64,000 nt of DNA from Janthinobacterium sp. 64 (GCF_002813325.1 NZ_PHUG01000001.1:4030001-4094000); one strand, 5' to 3'; counted from the first letter of the stretch, positions 17,628 to 27,017 are shown. Numbers and translations are program-made. The notes: generated by a model from the letters alone, not told the origin.

Positions 17628-18044
17628 TTATTTCGCCAGCGACAAGGTTTTCAACGGCAAACCTTGCTTTTTCCATTCGTCGATACCGCCTTCCAGGCTC
17701 GTTGCCTCGGCGAAACCGGCTTTGCCCAGCAGGCCGACGGCCGTTGCCGAACGCGAACCTTTCTGGCAAACCACTACAATGGGGCGCGTTTTGAATTTTT
17801 CCAGCTCGCCCAGGCGTTTTGCCAGTTCCGGCAGCGGCATATTTTTTGCGTCAGGCAAGTGGCCCGTGGCGAATTCTTCCGCGCTGCGCACGTCGACGAT
17901 GATGGTCTTGCCACGGTTGATCAGTTGCGTGACTTCCAGCACGGTCGCGCGTTTGCCGCGCATCGACAGCAGTGGCCAGAGGAGGGCGCCGCCGGAAATA
18001 ATGACGATGGCAAACAGAAAAATGTGGTCGATAATGAATTTCAC
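17628..18044 (-). CDS. Membrane-anchored rhodanese-like protein
   Basis: This 138-residue protein has one N-terminal membrane helix (about residues 4-26) and a single rhodanese domain. The candidate active-site Cys93 sits in the loop CQKGSRS, preceded by DVRSAEEFATGHLPDAKNMPL. Such proteins (YibN type) are thought to move sulfane sulfur or handle reactive sulfur at the membrane. The start codon is GTG at 18044. It heads the grxC-secB run and diverges from gpmA across a 106-base gap. Confidence 0.92.
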   Translation of the reverse strand: MKFIIDHIFLFAIVIISGGALLWPLLSMRGKRATVLEVTQLINRGKTIIVDVRSAEEFATGHLPDAKNMPLPELAKRLGELEKFKTRPIVVVCQKGSRSATAVGLLGKAGFAEATSLEGGIDEWKKQGLPLKTLSLAK

Positions 18045-18150
18045 GTAGGGTCCAATGGTTTAAGTCAATCCGCGCATTATAAAATAGAAGCTGGACGAGG
18101 TCTTTTTACGTTTTGCTTTTTTGATTTGAACCCCTTGAGAAGATAGAACT

Positions 18151-18897
18151 ATGTACAAAATCGTTTTCATGCGTCACGGCGAATCCACCTGGAATCTCGA
18201 TAACCGCTTCACCGGCTGGACCGACGTCGATCTGACGGAAAAGGGCGTCAACGAAGCCAGGGCCGCCGGCCAGATCCTCAAGCAGGAAGGTTTTACGTTC
18301 GACGTGGCCTACACTTCCGTCCTGAAGCGCGCCATCCGCACCCTGTGGCTGGCGCTCGACGAGATGGACATGATGTATTTGCCGATCAAGAACGACTGGC
18401 GCCTGAACGAACGCCACTACGGCGCCCTGCAAGGCCTGGACAAGGGCGAGACTGCCGCCAAGTATGGCGACGAGCAGGTACTGGTGTGGCGCCGCAGCTA
18501 CGACACGCCACCGCCGCCGCTGGAAGCGAACGATGACCGCGCCTCGTTCAACGATCCGCGCTATGCCGGCTTGCCGCAAGCGTCGATTCCGCTGACCGAA
18601 TGCCTGAAAGACACCGTGGCGCGCGTGATGCCGGCCTGGGATGAAGAAATCGCCCCGGCCATCCGCGCCGGCAAGAAGATCATCATTTCGGCCCACGGCA
18701 ACAGCCTGCGCGCGCTGATCAAGATGCTCGATGGCATCAGCGACAGCGATATCGTCGGCCTGAACATTCCGAACGGCCAGCCGCTCGTGTATGAACTGGA
18801 CGCCGACCTGAAACCGATCCGTCACTACTACCTGGGCGACCCGGCAGCGATTGCGGCAGCGCAAGCGGCCGTGGCGAACCAAGGGAAGGCCAAGTAA
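18151..18897 (+). CDS. gpmA: 2,3-bisphosphoglycerate-dependent phosphoglycerate mutase
   Basis: GpmA interconverts 3- and 2-phosphoglycerate in glycolysis and gluconeogenesis. The 248-residue enzyme starts [15 protein letters not shown], with catalytic His9 in the RHGE motif. [15 protein letters not shown], the [14 protein letters not shown] phosphate-binding segment and the second histidine in [16 protein letters not shown] follow. The length is normal for the family. It starts a plus-strand run with the EnvC-like, CtpA and MoeB genes, a grouping common in betaproteobacteria. Confidence 0.97.
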   Translation: MYKIVFMRHGESTWNLDNRFTGWTDVDLTEKGVNEARAAGQILKQEGFTFDVAYTSVLKRAIRTLWLALDEMDMMYLPIKNDWRLNERHYGALQGLDKGETAAKYGDEQVLVWRRSYDTPPPPLEANDDRASFNDPRYAGLPQASIPLTECLKDTVARVMPAWDEEIAPAIRAGKKIIISAHGNSLRALIKMLDGISDSDIVGLNIPNGQPLVYELDADLKPIRHYYLGDPAAIAAAQAAVANQGKAK

Positions 18898-18898
18898 C

Positions 18899-20434
18899 TT
18901 GTTGTCTTTCTTCCGCGGCACAGCAATCGCCCCCTCTGCTGAACGATCCCTGCCGGCGTGGCGCGCCGGTGCCATGCTGTGCGCAGCGCTGCTGTTGTCG
19001 AGCGGTGCCGCACAGGGTGCCAAGCCCACCGAACGCAGCAAGCAGAAAGCGGCCGCGGAAGCACAACGTGCTGGATTGCAACAAAAGCTGACGGCGCTCA
19101 AGCGCGACATCAGCCGCACGGAAAGCGCCAAGGACGACGCGGCCGATACCCTGGCCGAGTCGGAAGAGGCCATTTCCAACGCCAACCGCGCCCTGCGCGA
19201 CCTGGCGCAGGAGCAAAGCGCGACGGGCGTGAAACTCAATGCGCTGGGGCAAGAACACCAGCAATTGACGGCCACCGTCGAAAAACAAAAAGCGCAGCTG
19301 TCCAAATTGCTGCGTGAACAATATGTTGCCGGCAACGAAGACCGCATCAAGCTGCTCTTGTCGGGCGATAACCCGAACCGCATCAACCGCGACTTGCAAC
19401 TGATGGCGTATGTGTCGCAGGCGCAGGCGCGCTTGCTGGAAGCCTTGCGCGCCAACTTGCTGGCCGTGGAGAAAAACCAGGCCGACGTGCAGAACGCCAA
19501 GGATGAGCTGGAAGAAATCGCGCAGGAAGAGCGCGACCAGAAGGCCTTGCTGGTGCAAGAGAAGGCGCGCCGCGCCGCCTTGCTGACGAGCTTGTCGCAG
19601 CGCCTGGTGGCGCAGCGCAAGGAAGTGGGCAATGTCGAGCGCGACGAACAGCGCATGGGCAACCTGGTCGACAAGCTGGCGAAACTGATCGAAGAGCAGG
19701 CCGCCGCCGCCGCGGCTGAAAAGAAACGCCAGCAATTGCTGGCCGAGCAGCGCGCCGCCGCCAAAGCGGCCGCCGACGCCAGGATCGCGGCGGAAAAACG
19801 CGAACGCTTGCTGGCCGCGCGCGCCAAGGCCGCCCAGGCGCAGGCCGAACGCGAACGCCTGGCGAAAGAGCAACAAAACAAATCGGGCAAGATCAAGCCG
19901 CAAACACCGCCGCCGCCCGTGAAACTGGAACCGATCGACGACGACGAGCCGCCGCAGGTGGCCAAGGTGGCGACTAAGCCGGAGCCGAAGCCGGAACCGG
20001 AACCGGAGCGCCCAAGCCTGGGCCCGGCCGCGCCGGCCGGCGCCTTTGCCAGCATGAAAGGGCAGCTGCGCGCGCCCGTGGCCGGCAAGATCGCCGCCCG
20101 CTTCGGCAGCAAGCGCGGTGACGGCCCCAGCTGGAAGGGCGTGTTCATCCGCACAGGCGAGGGCAGCGAGATCCACGCCATCGCCGGCGGCCGTGTCGTG
20201 TTTTCCGACTGGCTGCGCGGTTTCGGCAATTTGATCATCGTCGACCATGGCGGCCAGTACATGAGTATTTATGGCAATAACCAATCCTTGCTGAAACGGG
20301 TGGGCGACGCCGTCAAGGGCGGCGACGCCATTGCCAGCGCGGGCAACAGCGGCGGCAACGAGGAATCAGGGCTATACTTTGAATTGCGTCATCAGGGCCG
20401 CGCCTTCGATCCAGCCACCTGGGTGAAGTTTTAA
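18899..20434 (+). CDS. envC: EnvC-like murein hydrolase activator (M23 fold)
   Basis: EnvC-type proteins activate N-acetylmuramyl-L-alanine amidases at the division septum. The sequence has a signal region (MLCAALLLSSGAAQ), a long coiled coil (about residues 45-300) rich in Ala, Glu, Arg and Gln, then a Pro/Glu/Lys linker. A C-terminal LytM/M23 domain of about 130 residues (APVAGKIAARFG...) carries VFIRTGEGSEIHAIAGGRVVFSDWLRGFGNLIIVDHGG. The HxxxD and HxH zinc motifs of active M23 peptidases are incomplete, as in true EnvC, so it is likely an activator, not an enzyme. I chose the TTG at 18899 because AGGGAAGG precedes it; the first ATG (18974) lacks a site. Confidence 0.88.
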   Translation: MLSFFRGTAIAPSAERSLPAWRAGAMLCAALLLSSGAAQGAKPTERSKQKAAAEAQRAGLQQKLTALKRDISRTESAKDDAADTLAESEEAISNANRALRDLAQEQSATGVKLNALGQEHQQLTATVEKQKAQLSKLLREQYVAGNEDRIKLLLSGDNPNRINRDLQLMAYVSQAQARLLEALRANLLAVEKNQADVQNAKDELEEIAQEERDQKALLVQEKARRAALLTSLSQRLVAQRKEVGNVERDEQRMGNLVDKLAKLIEEQAAAAAAEKKRQQLLAEQRAAAKAAADARIAAEKRERLLAARAKAAQAQAERERLAKEQQNKSGKIKPQTPPPPVKLEPIDDDEPPQVAKVATKPEPKPEPEPERPSLGPAAPAGAFASMKGQLRAPVAGKIAARFGSKRGDGPSWKGVFIRTGEGSEIHAIAGGRVVFSDWLRGFGNLIIVDHGGQYMSIYGNNQSLLKRVGDAVKGGDAIASAGNSGGNEESGLYFELRHQGRAFDPATWVKF

Positions 20435-20468
20435 GTTCCCCAGCGAATTTGTAGATTGCGAAGAATAC

Positions 20469-21962
20469 ATGGGTATCAAAGTCAAAAGTATCGGCCTGAT
20501 CGGTCTGGGCGTCCTGGCCGGCATCGGCATGTCGCTGCAGTTCCCGGCCGTGGCGCAGAAAATCACGAATGCCCCGCTGCCGCTCGACGAGCTGCGCCAG
20601 CTGTCCGACGTCTTCGGCCTGATCAAGTCCGATTATGTCGAGAAGGTGGAAGACAAGAAACTCCTGACGGAAGCCATTTCCGGCATGGTCTCGTCGCTGG
20701 ACCCGCACTCCGTCTACCTCGATAAAAATGCCTTCAAGGAAATGCGCGAAAGCGTGCAGGGCAAGTTTGTCGGCATCGGCATCGAAGTGAGCATGGAAGA
20801 CGGCTACGTGAAAGTCGTCTCGCCCATCGAGGACAGCCCGGCCGCCAAGGCCGGCATCCTGGCGGGCGACCTGATCACCCGCCTCGACAATATCCCGCTG
20901 AAAGGCTTGCAGCTGGAAGACGTCATCAAGAAGATGCGCGGACAGCCCGGCAGCAAGCTGGTGCTGACGATGTCGCGCAAGGGCGAAAGCAAGCCGCTGG
21001 TGTTCCCCATCGTGCGCGAGGAAATCCGCGTGCAAAGCGTGAAGGCCAAGATGGTCGCGCCCGGCTACGCCTGGCTGCGCATCGCTCAGTTCCAGGAACC
21101 GACCGTCGATGACATGGTCAAAAAGATCAACGCGCTGTATGCGCAAGACCCCAAGCTCAAGGGCCTGGTGCTGGACTTGCGCAACGATCCCGGCGGCGTC
21201 GTGCCGGGTGCCATTGGCGTGGCGACAGCATTTCTTCCGGGTAATTCCGTGATCGTCTCGACCAAGGGCCAGTTGCCCGAATCGAAACAGGTGTTTTATG
21301 GACGCCGCGAATTCTATGCGCCGCCCGGCGCCAAGGCCGACCCGCTGGCCAAGCTGCCGGCCGCGCTGAAAACCGTGCCGCTGGTGGTGCTGGTCAATGC
21401 CGGCTCCGCTTCCGCGTCGGAAATCGTCGCCGGCGCCTTGCAGGATTACCAGCGCGCCACCGTCATCGGCACGCAAACGTTCGGCAAGGGTTCCGTGCAA
21501 ACCTTGCGCCAGATCACGGCCGATACGGCCGTCAAGCTGACGACGGCCCGTTACTACACGCCCAAAGGCCGGGCCATCCAGGCGCGCGGCATCGTGCCCG
21601 ACTTGCTGGTCGATGAAACGGCCGAAGGCGATGGCTGGAACAGCTTGCGCATCCGCGAGGCGGACCTGGAAAAACACTTGAGCAGCAACGACGGCAAGCC
21701 GGAAGCGGCCAAGCCGACGATGGAAGGCATGCAGGATCAACTGGAAGAAGAGCAGCGCCTGATCGCCACGGCGAAAAAGCGCAAGCCGCTCGAATACGGC
21801 GCCAAGGATGATTTCCAGCTGCAACAAGCCCTGAACCACTTCCAGGGACTGCCGGTGCAGCTGGCCAAGGTGGACGCCAAGGTTGACAAGATCGGCGCCA
21901 AGCCGGAAATTGCTTCCGACATCAAGGCCGACGATAAAAAGATTCCTGTACAAAAACCGTAG
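20469..21962 (+). CDS. ctpA: C-terminal processing peptidase, S41 family
   Basis: The 497-residue protease has an N-terminal signal or anchor (residues 5-28), a PDZ domain (about 95-175, VGIGIEVSMEDGYVKVVSPIEDSPAAKAG) and the S41 core. The catalytic Ser lies in the NAGSASASEI motif near 310-318 and the Lys is residue 340 (TFGKGSVQT), forming a Ser-Lys dyad. Homologues trim C-termini of periplasmic proteins and peptidoglycan hydrolases. The gene follows envC by 34 bases, consistent with joint cell-wall work. The C-terminus is rich in Lys, Asp and Ala. Confidence 0.95.
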   Translation: MGIKVKSIGLIGLGVLAGIGMSLQFPAVAQKITNAPLPLDELRQLSDVFGLIKSDYVEKVEDKKLLTEAISGMVSSLDPHSVYLDKNAFKEMRESVQGKFVGIGIEVSMEDGYVKVVSPIEDSPAAKAGILAGDLITRLDNIPLKGLQLEDVIKKMRGQPGSKLVLTMSRKGESKPLVFPIVREEIRVQSVKAKMVAPGYAWLRIAQFQEPTVDDMVKKINALYAQDPKLKGLVLDLRNDPGGVVPGAIGVATAFLPGNSVIVSTKGQLPESKQVFYGRREFYAPPGAKADPLAKLPAALKTVPLVVLVNAGSASASEIVAGALQDYQRATVIGTQTFGKGSVQTLRQITADTAVKLTTARYYTPKGRAIQARGIVPDLLVDETAEGDGWNSLRIREADLEKHLSSNDGKPEAAKPTMEGMQDQLEEEQRLIATAKKRKPLEYGAKDDFQLQQALNHFQGLPVQLAKVDAKVDKIGAKPEIASDIKADDKKIPVQKP

Positions 21963-21970
21963 TCGCCGCC

Positions 21971-22732
21971 ATGAACGACGATCAATTGCTGCGCTACTCG
22001 CGCCATATCCTGCTGGATCAGATCGGCATCGAAGGCCAGCAAGCCTTGCTCGACGCGCATGTGTTGGTGATTGGCGCGGGCGGGCTGGGCTCGCCGGCCG
22101 CCATGTATCTGGCCGCCAGCGGCGTCGGCAAGCTGACCCTGGTCGATGACGATACGGTCGACCTGACCAATCTGCAGCGCCAGATCGCCCACACCACGGC
22201 CCGCGTGGGCCAGCCGAAAGTGCTGTCGGCACGCGAAACCTTGGCCGGCATCAATCCCGAGATCGACATCGTCGCCTTGCAAGAGCGCCTCGATGGCGCG
22301 CGCCTGGCCGAACTGGTCTTATCCAGCACGGTGGTGCTCGATTGCACCGACAACTTCGCCACGCGCCACGCCGTCAACCGCGCCTGCGTGGCGGGCAAGG
22401 TACCGCTGGTGTCGGGCGCCGTGATCCGTTTCGACGGGCAAGTGAGCGTGTTCGACCCGCGCACGGGCACCCAGCCCTGTTATTCCTGCCTGTTTCCGCA
22501 GGAACAGCAGTTCACGGACGAGGCGTGCTCGACCATGGGCGTGTTTGCGCCGCTGGTGGGCGTGGTGGGCGCCATGCAGGCGGCCGAGGCGCTGAAACTG
22601 ATCATGGGTACGGGTGAATCGCTGGCCGGACGGCTGCTGCTGCTCGACGGTTTGCACATGGAATGGAGCAGCATGCGCGTCGCGCGCGACCCCGGCTGCG
22701 CCGTTTGCGGTGCAGTGGTCTTGCCGCTCTGA
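21971..22732 (+). CDS. moeB: MoeB/ThiF-type ubiquitin-like-protein adenylyltransferase
   Basis: E1-like enzymes of this type adenylate the C-terminal Gly of MoaD or ThiS for sulfur transfer in molybdopterin or thiamine synthesis. The 253-residue protein has the nucleotide loop GAGGLGSPAAMYL, the DDDTVDLTNLQRQ signature, LDCTDNFATRHAVNRACV, and two zinc-binding CxxC pairs (CYSC and CAVC). No MoaD, ThiS or rhodanese domain is fused, so which pathway it serves cannot be told here. It starts eight bases after ctpA. Confidence 0.93.
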   Translation: MNDDQLLRYSRHILLDQIGIEGQQALLDAHVLVIGAGGLGSPAAMYLAASGVGKLTLVDDDTVDLTNLQRQIAHTTARVGQPKVLSARETLAGINPEIDIVALQERLDGARLAELVLSSTVVLDCTDNFATRHAVNRACVAGKVPLVSGAVIRFDGQVSVFDPRTGTQPCYSCLFPQEQQFTDEACSTMGVFAPLVGVVGAMQAAEALKLIMGTGESLAGRLLLLDGLHMEWSSMRVARDPGCAVCGAVVLPL

Positions 22733-22756
22733 GTAGGCCCGCACAAATTTTTCCCC

Positions 22757-22777
22757 ATATGACAGGCTTTGTCATAT
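22757..22777. promoter_or_regulatory. Inverted repeat upstream of the type II secretion operon
   Basis: ATATGACA (22757-22764) and TGTCATAT (22770-22777) form a perfect 8-bp dyad around a 5-base centre, in the AT-rich 93-base gap before gspG. A TATACT box lies about ten bases further on. It could be an operator overlapping the gsp promoter; no canonical -35 is well placed. Confidence 0.45.
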
Positions 22778-22825
22778 TTCCGCTTTATACTCTGCACTCA
22801 TTACTTACCTTCTTCTCTCTTTCTT

Positions 22826-23278
22826 ATGCAAAACGCAGCAAACCATCCGATACGCCAGCGCCGCGCGCGCGGCTTCACTTTGATCGAAATCATGGTCGTG
22901 GTGGTGATCATGGGCATCCTCGCGTCCCAGGTGGTGCCTATGCTGATCTCCCGCATTGGCGAATCGAAAGTGGCGTCGGCGAAAGTCAACATCGCCACCG
23001 TGATGCAGCAGCTCAAGCTGTACCGCCTGGACAACCAGCGCTACCCGACCACCGAGCAGGGCCTGCGTGCCTTGGTCGAGAAACCGACCACGGGACCGGC
23101 CGCGAATGGCTGGAAGGCGGGCGGCTATGTGGACAAAATGCCGAAAGATCCATGGGGCAACCCGTACCAGTACCTGTCGCCAGGCTTGAAAGGCGAAGTC
23201 GACATCATTTCGCTGGGCGCCGACGGACAGCCTGGCGGTAGCGGCGACGACGCCGATATCGGCTCCTGGGAACTGTAA
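22826..23278 (+). CDS. gspG: Type II secretion major pseudopilin GspG
   Basis: GspG polymerises into the pseudopilus that pushes folded exoproteins through the secretin. The 150-residue precursor has a 16-residue basic leader ending RG, cut before FTLIEIMVVVVIMGILA by a prepilin peptidase. Glu+5 is present. Also present are the conserved YRLDNQRYPTTEQGLRALVEKPT region and a Gly/Asp-rich C-terminus (GADGQPGGSGDDADIGSW) that binds calcium in homologues. The ATG at 22826 was chosen by leader length; no clear Shine-Dalgarno sequence precedes it. First gene of a 12-gene gsp run. Confidence 0.97.
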   Translation: MQNAANHPIRQRRARGFTLIEIMVVVVIMGILASQVVPMLISRIGESKVASAKVNIATVMQQLKLYRLDNQRYPTTEQGLRALVEKPTTGPAANGWKAGGYVDKMPKDPWGNPYQYLSPGLKGEVDIISLGADGQPGGSGDDADIGSWEL

Positions 23279-23290
23279 GTTTTCCATTGC

Positions 23291-23785
23291 ATGTCTGCCA
23301 TGACCACCGGTCGCGCTGTTCACCGGCAATGCGCCAGCGGCTTCACGCTGATCGAATTGCTGGTGGTGATGGTCATCATCGGGGTGACCCTGGGCCTGGT
23401 GTCGCTGAACGCCATGCCGGATGGCCAGCAAGCGCTGCAAAAGGAAGCCGAGCGCATCGCCCTGCTGCTGCAACTGGCGCGCGATGAAGCCATCGTGCGC
23501 AGCCGGCAAGTGGCGTTCGAGGCGGACGAAAATCAATACCGTTTCCTGGTCCTCAATGAAAAGCTGTGGCAACCCGTGACGCAGGATGATTTGCTGCGTG
23601 AGCGCAGCTTCAGCAATACGCCCATGCTGCTCAGCGTGCAGCCGTCGAACAGCGTGGCCCAGCCGCTGCGCATCATCTTCGGCCGCGAACCGGTCGACAA
23701 GCCTTTCGTGCTGACCCTGGCCAGCGGCGAGCGCAGCGTGGCCATTCGCGCCGACGGCATCGGCCACTTCACGGTCGAGCAATGA
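23291..23785 (+). CDS. gspH: Type II secretion minor pseudopilin GspH
   Basis: The 164-residue precursor has a class III leader ending SG before FTLIELLVVMVIIGVTLGL, followed by a beta-rich domain with ERIALLLQLARDEAIVRSRQVAF, the usual GspH feature. It links the GspI-J-K tip complex to the GspG shaft. An alternative ATG three codons in (23300) would shorten the leader slightly. The stop overlaps the gspI start. Confidence 0.93.
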   Translation: MSAMTTGRAVHRQCASGFTLIELLVVMVIIGVTLGLVSLNAMPDGQQALQKEAERIALLLQLARDEAIVRSRQVAFEADENQYRFLVLNEKLWQPVTQDDLLRERSFSNTPMLLSVQPSNSVAQPLRIIFGREPVDKPFVLTLASGERSVAIRADGIGHFTVEQ

Positions 23786-24165
23786 TGGAGTTCTCATTGC
23801 GCCGCCGCCAGCGCGGCTTCACTTTGCTGGAAGTATTGGTGGCCCTCGTCATCGTCGGCACGGCCCTGGGCGCCTCGCTGCGCGCCGTGGGCAGCCTGAC
23901 GCAGAACAGCGACGGCTTGCGCAGCGCCATGATGGCCACCTGGTCGGCGGAAAACCACCTGGTGCGCTTGCGCCTGGCGAAAACCTTTCCGCAGACGGGC
24001 AAGCGCACGGTCGACTGCCCGCAGGGTGATCTGAAACTGATCTGCGAGGAGGAGGTGGTGGCCACGCCGAATCCCCGCATCCGGCAAGTGCGCGTGAACG
24101 TGTACGACGTGCAATACCCGGCCCGGCGCATCGTGCGCCTGGTGTTACTTTCCTTTAACGACTGA
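23782..24165 (+). CDS. gspI: Type II secretion minor pseudopilin GspI
   Basis: The 127-residue precursor has a short basic leader ending QRG before FTLLEVLVALVIVGTALGASLRA, then the small GspI domain (AENHLVRLRLAKTFPQTG) with a Cys pair (DCPQ...LICEE). GspI starts assembly of the tip complex with GspJ and GspK. It overlaps gspH by four bases and gspJ by one, so translation is coupled. Confidence 0.93.
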   Translation: MMEFSLRRRQRGFTLLEVLVALVIVGTALGASLRAVGSLTQNSDGLRSAMMATWSAENHLVRLRLAKTFPQTGKRTVDCPQGDLKLICEEEVVATPNPRIRQVRVNVYDVQYPARRIVRLVLLSFND

Positions 24166-24788
24166 TGGCGCGCCGCACTGTCCCCGCTGGCGGTTTCACC
24201 CTGATCGAGTTGCTCGTGGCGATCGGCATCCTGGCCATGGTCGCCGTGCTGGGCTGGCGCGGCCTGGACAGCATCGTGCGTTCGCGCGAAGTGCTGAGCA
24301 GCCAGCTGGAGCAGGCGCGCGGCATGCAACTGGCGTTTGCCCAGATGCAGAGCGATTGCGACCATCTGGCCGGTGCCGGCCAGGACAACAATCTGCTGAA
24401 TGGCCGTACCAACCTGACGGCCGAGACTGACCGCCTGACCCTGGTGCGCCTGGCCGCATCGGAACAGGAGCCGCAACAGTTGCAAGTGGTCACTTACCGC
24501 CTGCGCGGCGGCGTGCTGACGCGGCGCGAATCGAACGGCACGCGCGACCTGGCCGTGCTCGACACCCTGTGGCAGGCGGCGCGCGATGATACCGATACCT
24601 CCAACGCCGACGTGGCCCTGATGCAGGGCGTCGGCAGCATGGTCATGCGCGGCTGGAGCAATGGCGCCTGGAACGTGCTGACGGCGGGCGCCACCATCTC
24701 CACGCAAGTGCCGGGCCTGGAAGTGACCTTGCAAATGCCGGGTCAGGACGCGGGCCTGTCCAAAGTCTTTTTACTGGGGCCGGGATGA
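24165..24788 (+). CDS. gspJ: Type II secretion minor pseudopilin GspJ
   Basis: The 207-residue precursor has a leader ending GG before FTLIELLVAIGILAMVAVLGWRGLDSI. The globular part has the QMQSDCDHLAGAGQD and LTLVRLAA regions typical of GspJ. It is one of three proteins at the pseudopilus tip. The start overlaps the gspI stop by one base and its own stop overlaps gspK by four. Confidence 0.93.
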   Translation: MARRTVPAGGFTLIELLVAIGILAMVAVLGWRGLDSIVRSREVLSSQLEQARGMQLAFAQMQSDCDHLAGAGQDNNLLNGRTNLTAETDRLTLVRLAASEQEPQQLQVVTYRLRGGVLTRRESNGTRDLAVLDTLWQAARDDTDTSNADVALMQGVGSMVMRGWSNGAWNVLTAGATISTQVPGLEVTLQMPGQDAGLSKVFLLGPG

Positions 24789-25768
24789 AGCGCTTCTCGC
24801 TCCCTGAGCGCCAGCGCGGCGTGGCCGTCATCACGGCTTTGCTGCTGACGGCGCTGGTCATCACCGTCGTCGCCAGCCTGTTCTGGCAGCAGCAGGTGCA
24901 GGTGCGCTCGATGGAAAACCAGCGCCTGCGCCTGCAGACGCAGTGGGCCATGCGTGGCATGGTCGACTTCGCCCGCTTTTGGCTGCGCCAGGACAATCCC
25001 TCGCAGACGGCGGCCGACGGCGTGTGGGCCACGCCCATCGAGGAAGCGCGGCTCGACGATTACGTCGACCGCGAAAAGGTCGACACGGAAAAATTCGACG
25101 CCACCGTGTCGGGCCGCGCGCTCGATGCGCAGGCGCGGTTTAATATCAGCAACTTGGTCGCCGCCACGGGCGGCATCAATCCGAAGCAGGTGCTGGCCTT
25201 CCAGCGTTTGCTGTCGAACCTGCGGCTCGACAGCGGCCTGGCGCAGGCGACGGCCGATGCCGTGCTGCGCGCGAAGCCGAAACCGCGCGCCATGGACAGC
25301 GGCAGCGATGGCAAGACGCCCGCCGCCGCGCCCACCACGTCCGCCACGGGCGGCGGCAGCGAGCCGGTGGCGTTCACGCAGGTCGAGGATTTGCTGGCCG
25401 TGCCCGGCTATACGCCACAGCTGATCGAGAAATTGCGCGATTTCGTCATCATCTTGCCGGAACTCACGCCGGTCAACGTGAATACGGCGCCGGCCGAGGT
25501 GCTGGCGGCCGTGACGATGATGTCCTTGTCCGAGGCCAGCGCCCTGACCCTGAGCAATCCGCGCAAAAAGTTTGTTGATTTGGCAAACTTCAAGAATAAT
25601 ATTAATGCCGAACTGATTGCTTCCGTGGAACTCGACGTGAAAAGCCGTTACTTCCTCACCGTCATTCGTGTGCGGCTGGACCGCGCCGCCCTCGATGCCG
25701 TGGCGCTCGTCAATCGAAAAACGGATCCGCAGCGCACCACCAGCCTGGTCTGGTTGCGGGAAAATTAA
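24785..25768 (+). CDS. gspK: Type II secretion pseudopilin GspK
   Basis: The 327-residue protein is the large tip pseudopilin. After the leader (…RQRG) comes GVAVITALLLTALVITVVASLFW, which lacks Glu+5, as in GspK proteins generally. NVNTAPAEVLAA near residue 240 is the helix-hairpin-helix-like signature of the family. A Pro/Thr/Gly-rich insert near residues 165-195 is variable. GspK caps the pseudopilus and probably contacts the substrate. Confidence 0.93.
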   Translation: MKRFSLPERQRGVAVITALLLTALVITVVASLFWQQQVQVRSMENQRLRLQTQWAMRGMVDFARFWLRQDNPSQTAADGVWATPIEEARLDDYVDREKVDTEKFDATVSGRALDAQARFNISNLVAATGGINPKQVLAFQRLLSNLRLDSGLAQATADAVLRAKPKPRAMDSGSDGKTPAAAPTTSATGGGSEPVAFTQVEDLLAVPGYTPQLIEKLRDFVIILPELTPVNVNTAPAEVLAAVTMMSLSEASALTLSNPRKKFVDLANFKNNINAELIASVELDVKSRYFLTVIRVRLDRAALDAVALVNRKTDPQRTTSLVWLREN

Positions 25769-25787
25769 CCCCTGAAAGCGAGTCACT

Positions 25788-27017
25788 TTGACAATATTGT
25801 ATATCCGTCACCCGGCCAGGGCGTCCATCGACAGCGCGCCAGCCTGCTCCTTCGTGCTGGCCGGCGACGGTGGCGCCTTGCTGCAGCAGGGCAGCGCGCC
25901 GCTGGGCAGCCTGGGGCAGCTGATTGCTGGCGCGAAGCAGGTGGTCTTGCTGCTGGCGGCGGCCGATGTGACCCTGCTGCGCCTGAAAACCCCGCCGCTG
26001 GCCGGCGCCCGCCTGCGTGCGGCCTTGCCTGGCCTGGTGGAAGAACATATTCTCGGCGACGCGCAGGATTGCCTGCTGGCCGCCGGCGCGCCCGACGCTG
26101 CCGGCATGCGCACGGTGGCCGTGGCGCAGCGCGCCTGGGCCGAGGTGCTGGTGAAAGCTTTGCTGGCGCAGGGCGCGCGCAAGGTGGTTCTGCTGCCGTC
26201 GCAGCTGTGCCTGCCCTTGCAGCCGGGCAGCGTGACGGCATCCTTGCAGGCAAGCGGCGACGGTCTGGAACTGGCCTTGCGCCAGGCGCCGCAAGAGGGC
26301 CTCGGCCTGGTCTTGCCGCCCCAGCCGCAGCAGGCGCTGCTGACGACGCGCGCGTTTGCCGGCGACGTGCCGCTGACGGTGTATGTGGCACAGGCCGAGC
26401 TGGCGCACTATCAACAGCTGGCCGCCGGCATGGCTGGCGTGACGGTGGAACCGGACCACTGGGCGCACTGGATCGCCGGCGCCAAGGGCGCGGGGCTGGA
26501 TCTGGCTGCCGCCCTGGGCACGGCCACGGGATCGGCCACCGAATGGCGCCGCTGGCGCTGGCCGCTGCGCCTGGCGCTGCTGGCCGTGATCGTCAACCTG
26601 GCCGGCATGAATATCGAATGGATGCGCTTGAAGCGCGAGGCCGCCACCGTGCGCACCTCGATGCAGCAAACCTTCAAGGCCGCGTATCCGAATGAAGCGC
26701 CCGTGTATGGCCTGGAAGCGGAGCAGATGCGGCGCAATATCGCCGCTGCCCGCCTGCAAAGCGGGCAGGCCAGCATGGATGATTTTACGAGCATGAGCGC
26801 GGCCCTGGGCGAGGCGCTGGGCGGACTGGCCGGACGCGGCGTGGTGGCGTCACTGGAATACCGCGAGCGCAGCCTGATCGTCACGCTGAAACCGGACATG
26901 GTCGACGCCAGCGCCCAGGCGCAGGTGCGCGATGGCCTGGCCGCGCGCAAGCTGGCCTTGAATGAAACGGCGCCGGGCGTGTGGAAGATCACGCCGGCCA
27001 CGGGAGCAAAAGCATGA
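25788..27017 (+). CDS. gspL: Type II secretion inner-membrane protein GspL
   Basis: GspL connects the GspE ATPase to the periplasmic assembly. The 409-residue protein has a cytoplasmic actin-like region (residues 1-255, rich in Ala, Leu and Gln, weakly conserved). A single membrane helix near 262-280 (LRLALLAVIVNLAGMNIEW) and a periplasmic ferredoxin-like domain follow. The start is a TTG at 25788 (TTG ACA ATA TTG TAT), 19 bases past gspK; no ATG fits. The stop overlaps gspM. Confidence 0.9.
   Translation: MTILYIRHPARASIDSAPACSFVLAGDGGALLQQGSAPLGSLGQLIAGAKQVVLLLAAADVTLLRLKTPPLAGARLRAALPGLVEEHILGDAQDCLLAAGAPDAAGMRTVAVAQRAWAEVLVKALLAQGARKVVLLPSQLCLPLQPGSVTASLQASGDGLELALRQAPQEGLGLVLPPQPQQALLTTRAFAGDVPLTVYVAQAELAHYQQLAAGMAGVTVEPDHWAHWIAGAKGAGLDLAAALGTATGSATEWRRWRWPLRLALLAVIVNLAGMNIEWMRLKREAATVRTSMQQTFKAAYPNEAPVYGLEAEQMRRNIAAARLQSGQASMDDFTSMSAALGEALGGLAGRGVVASLEYRERSLIVTLKPDMVDASAQAQVRDGLAARKLALNETAPGVWKITPATGAKA

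Noticed and set aside
18106..20284. Long open frames (718 and 515 codons) on the minus strand opposite gpmA and the EnvC-like gene
   Set aside because: They lie fully opposite conserved genes with clear domains and have biased composition (Ala/Ser/Arg or Gly/Phe/Leu rich). High GC produces such frames.
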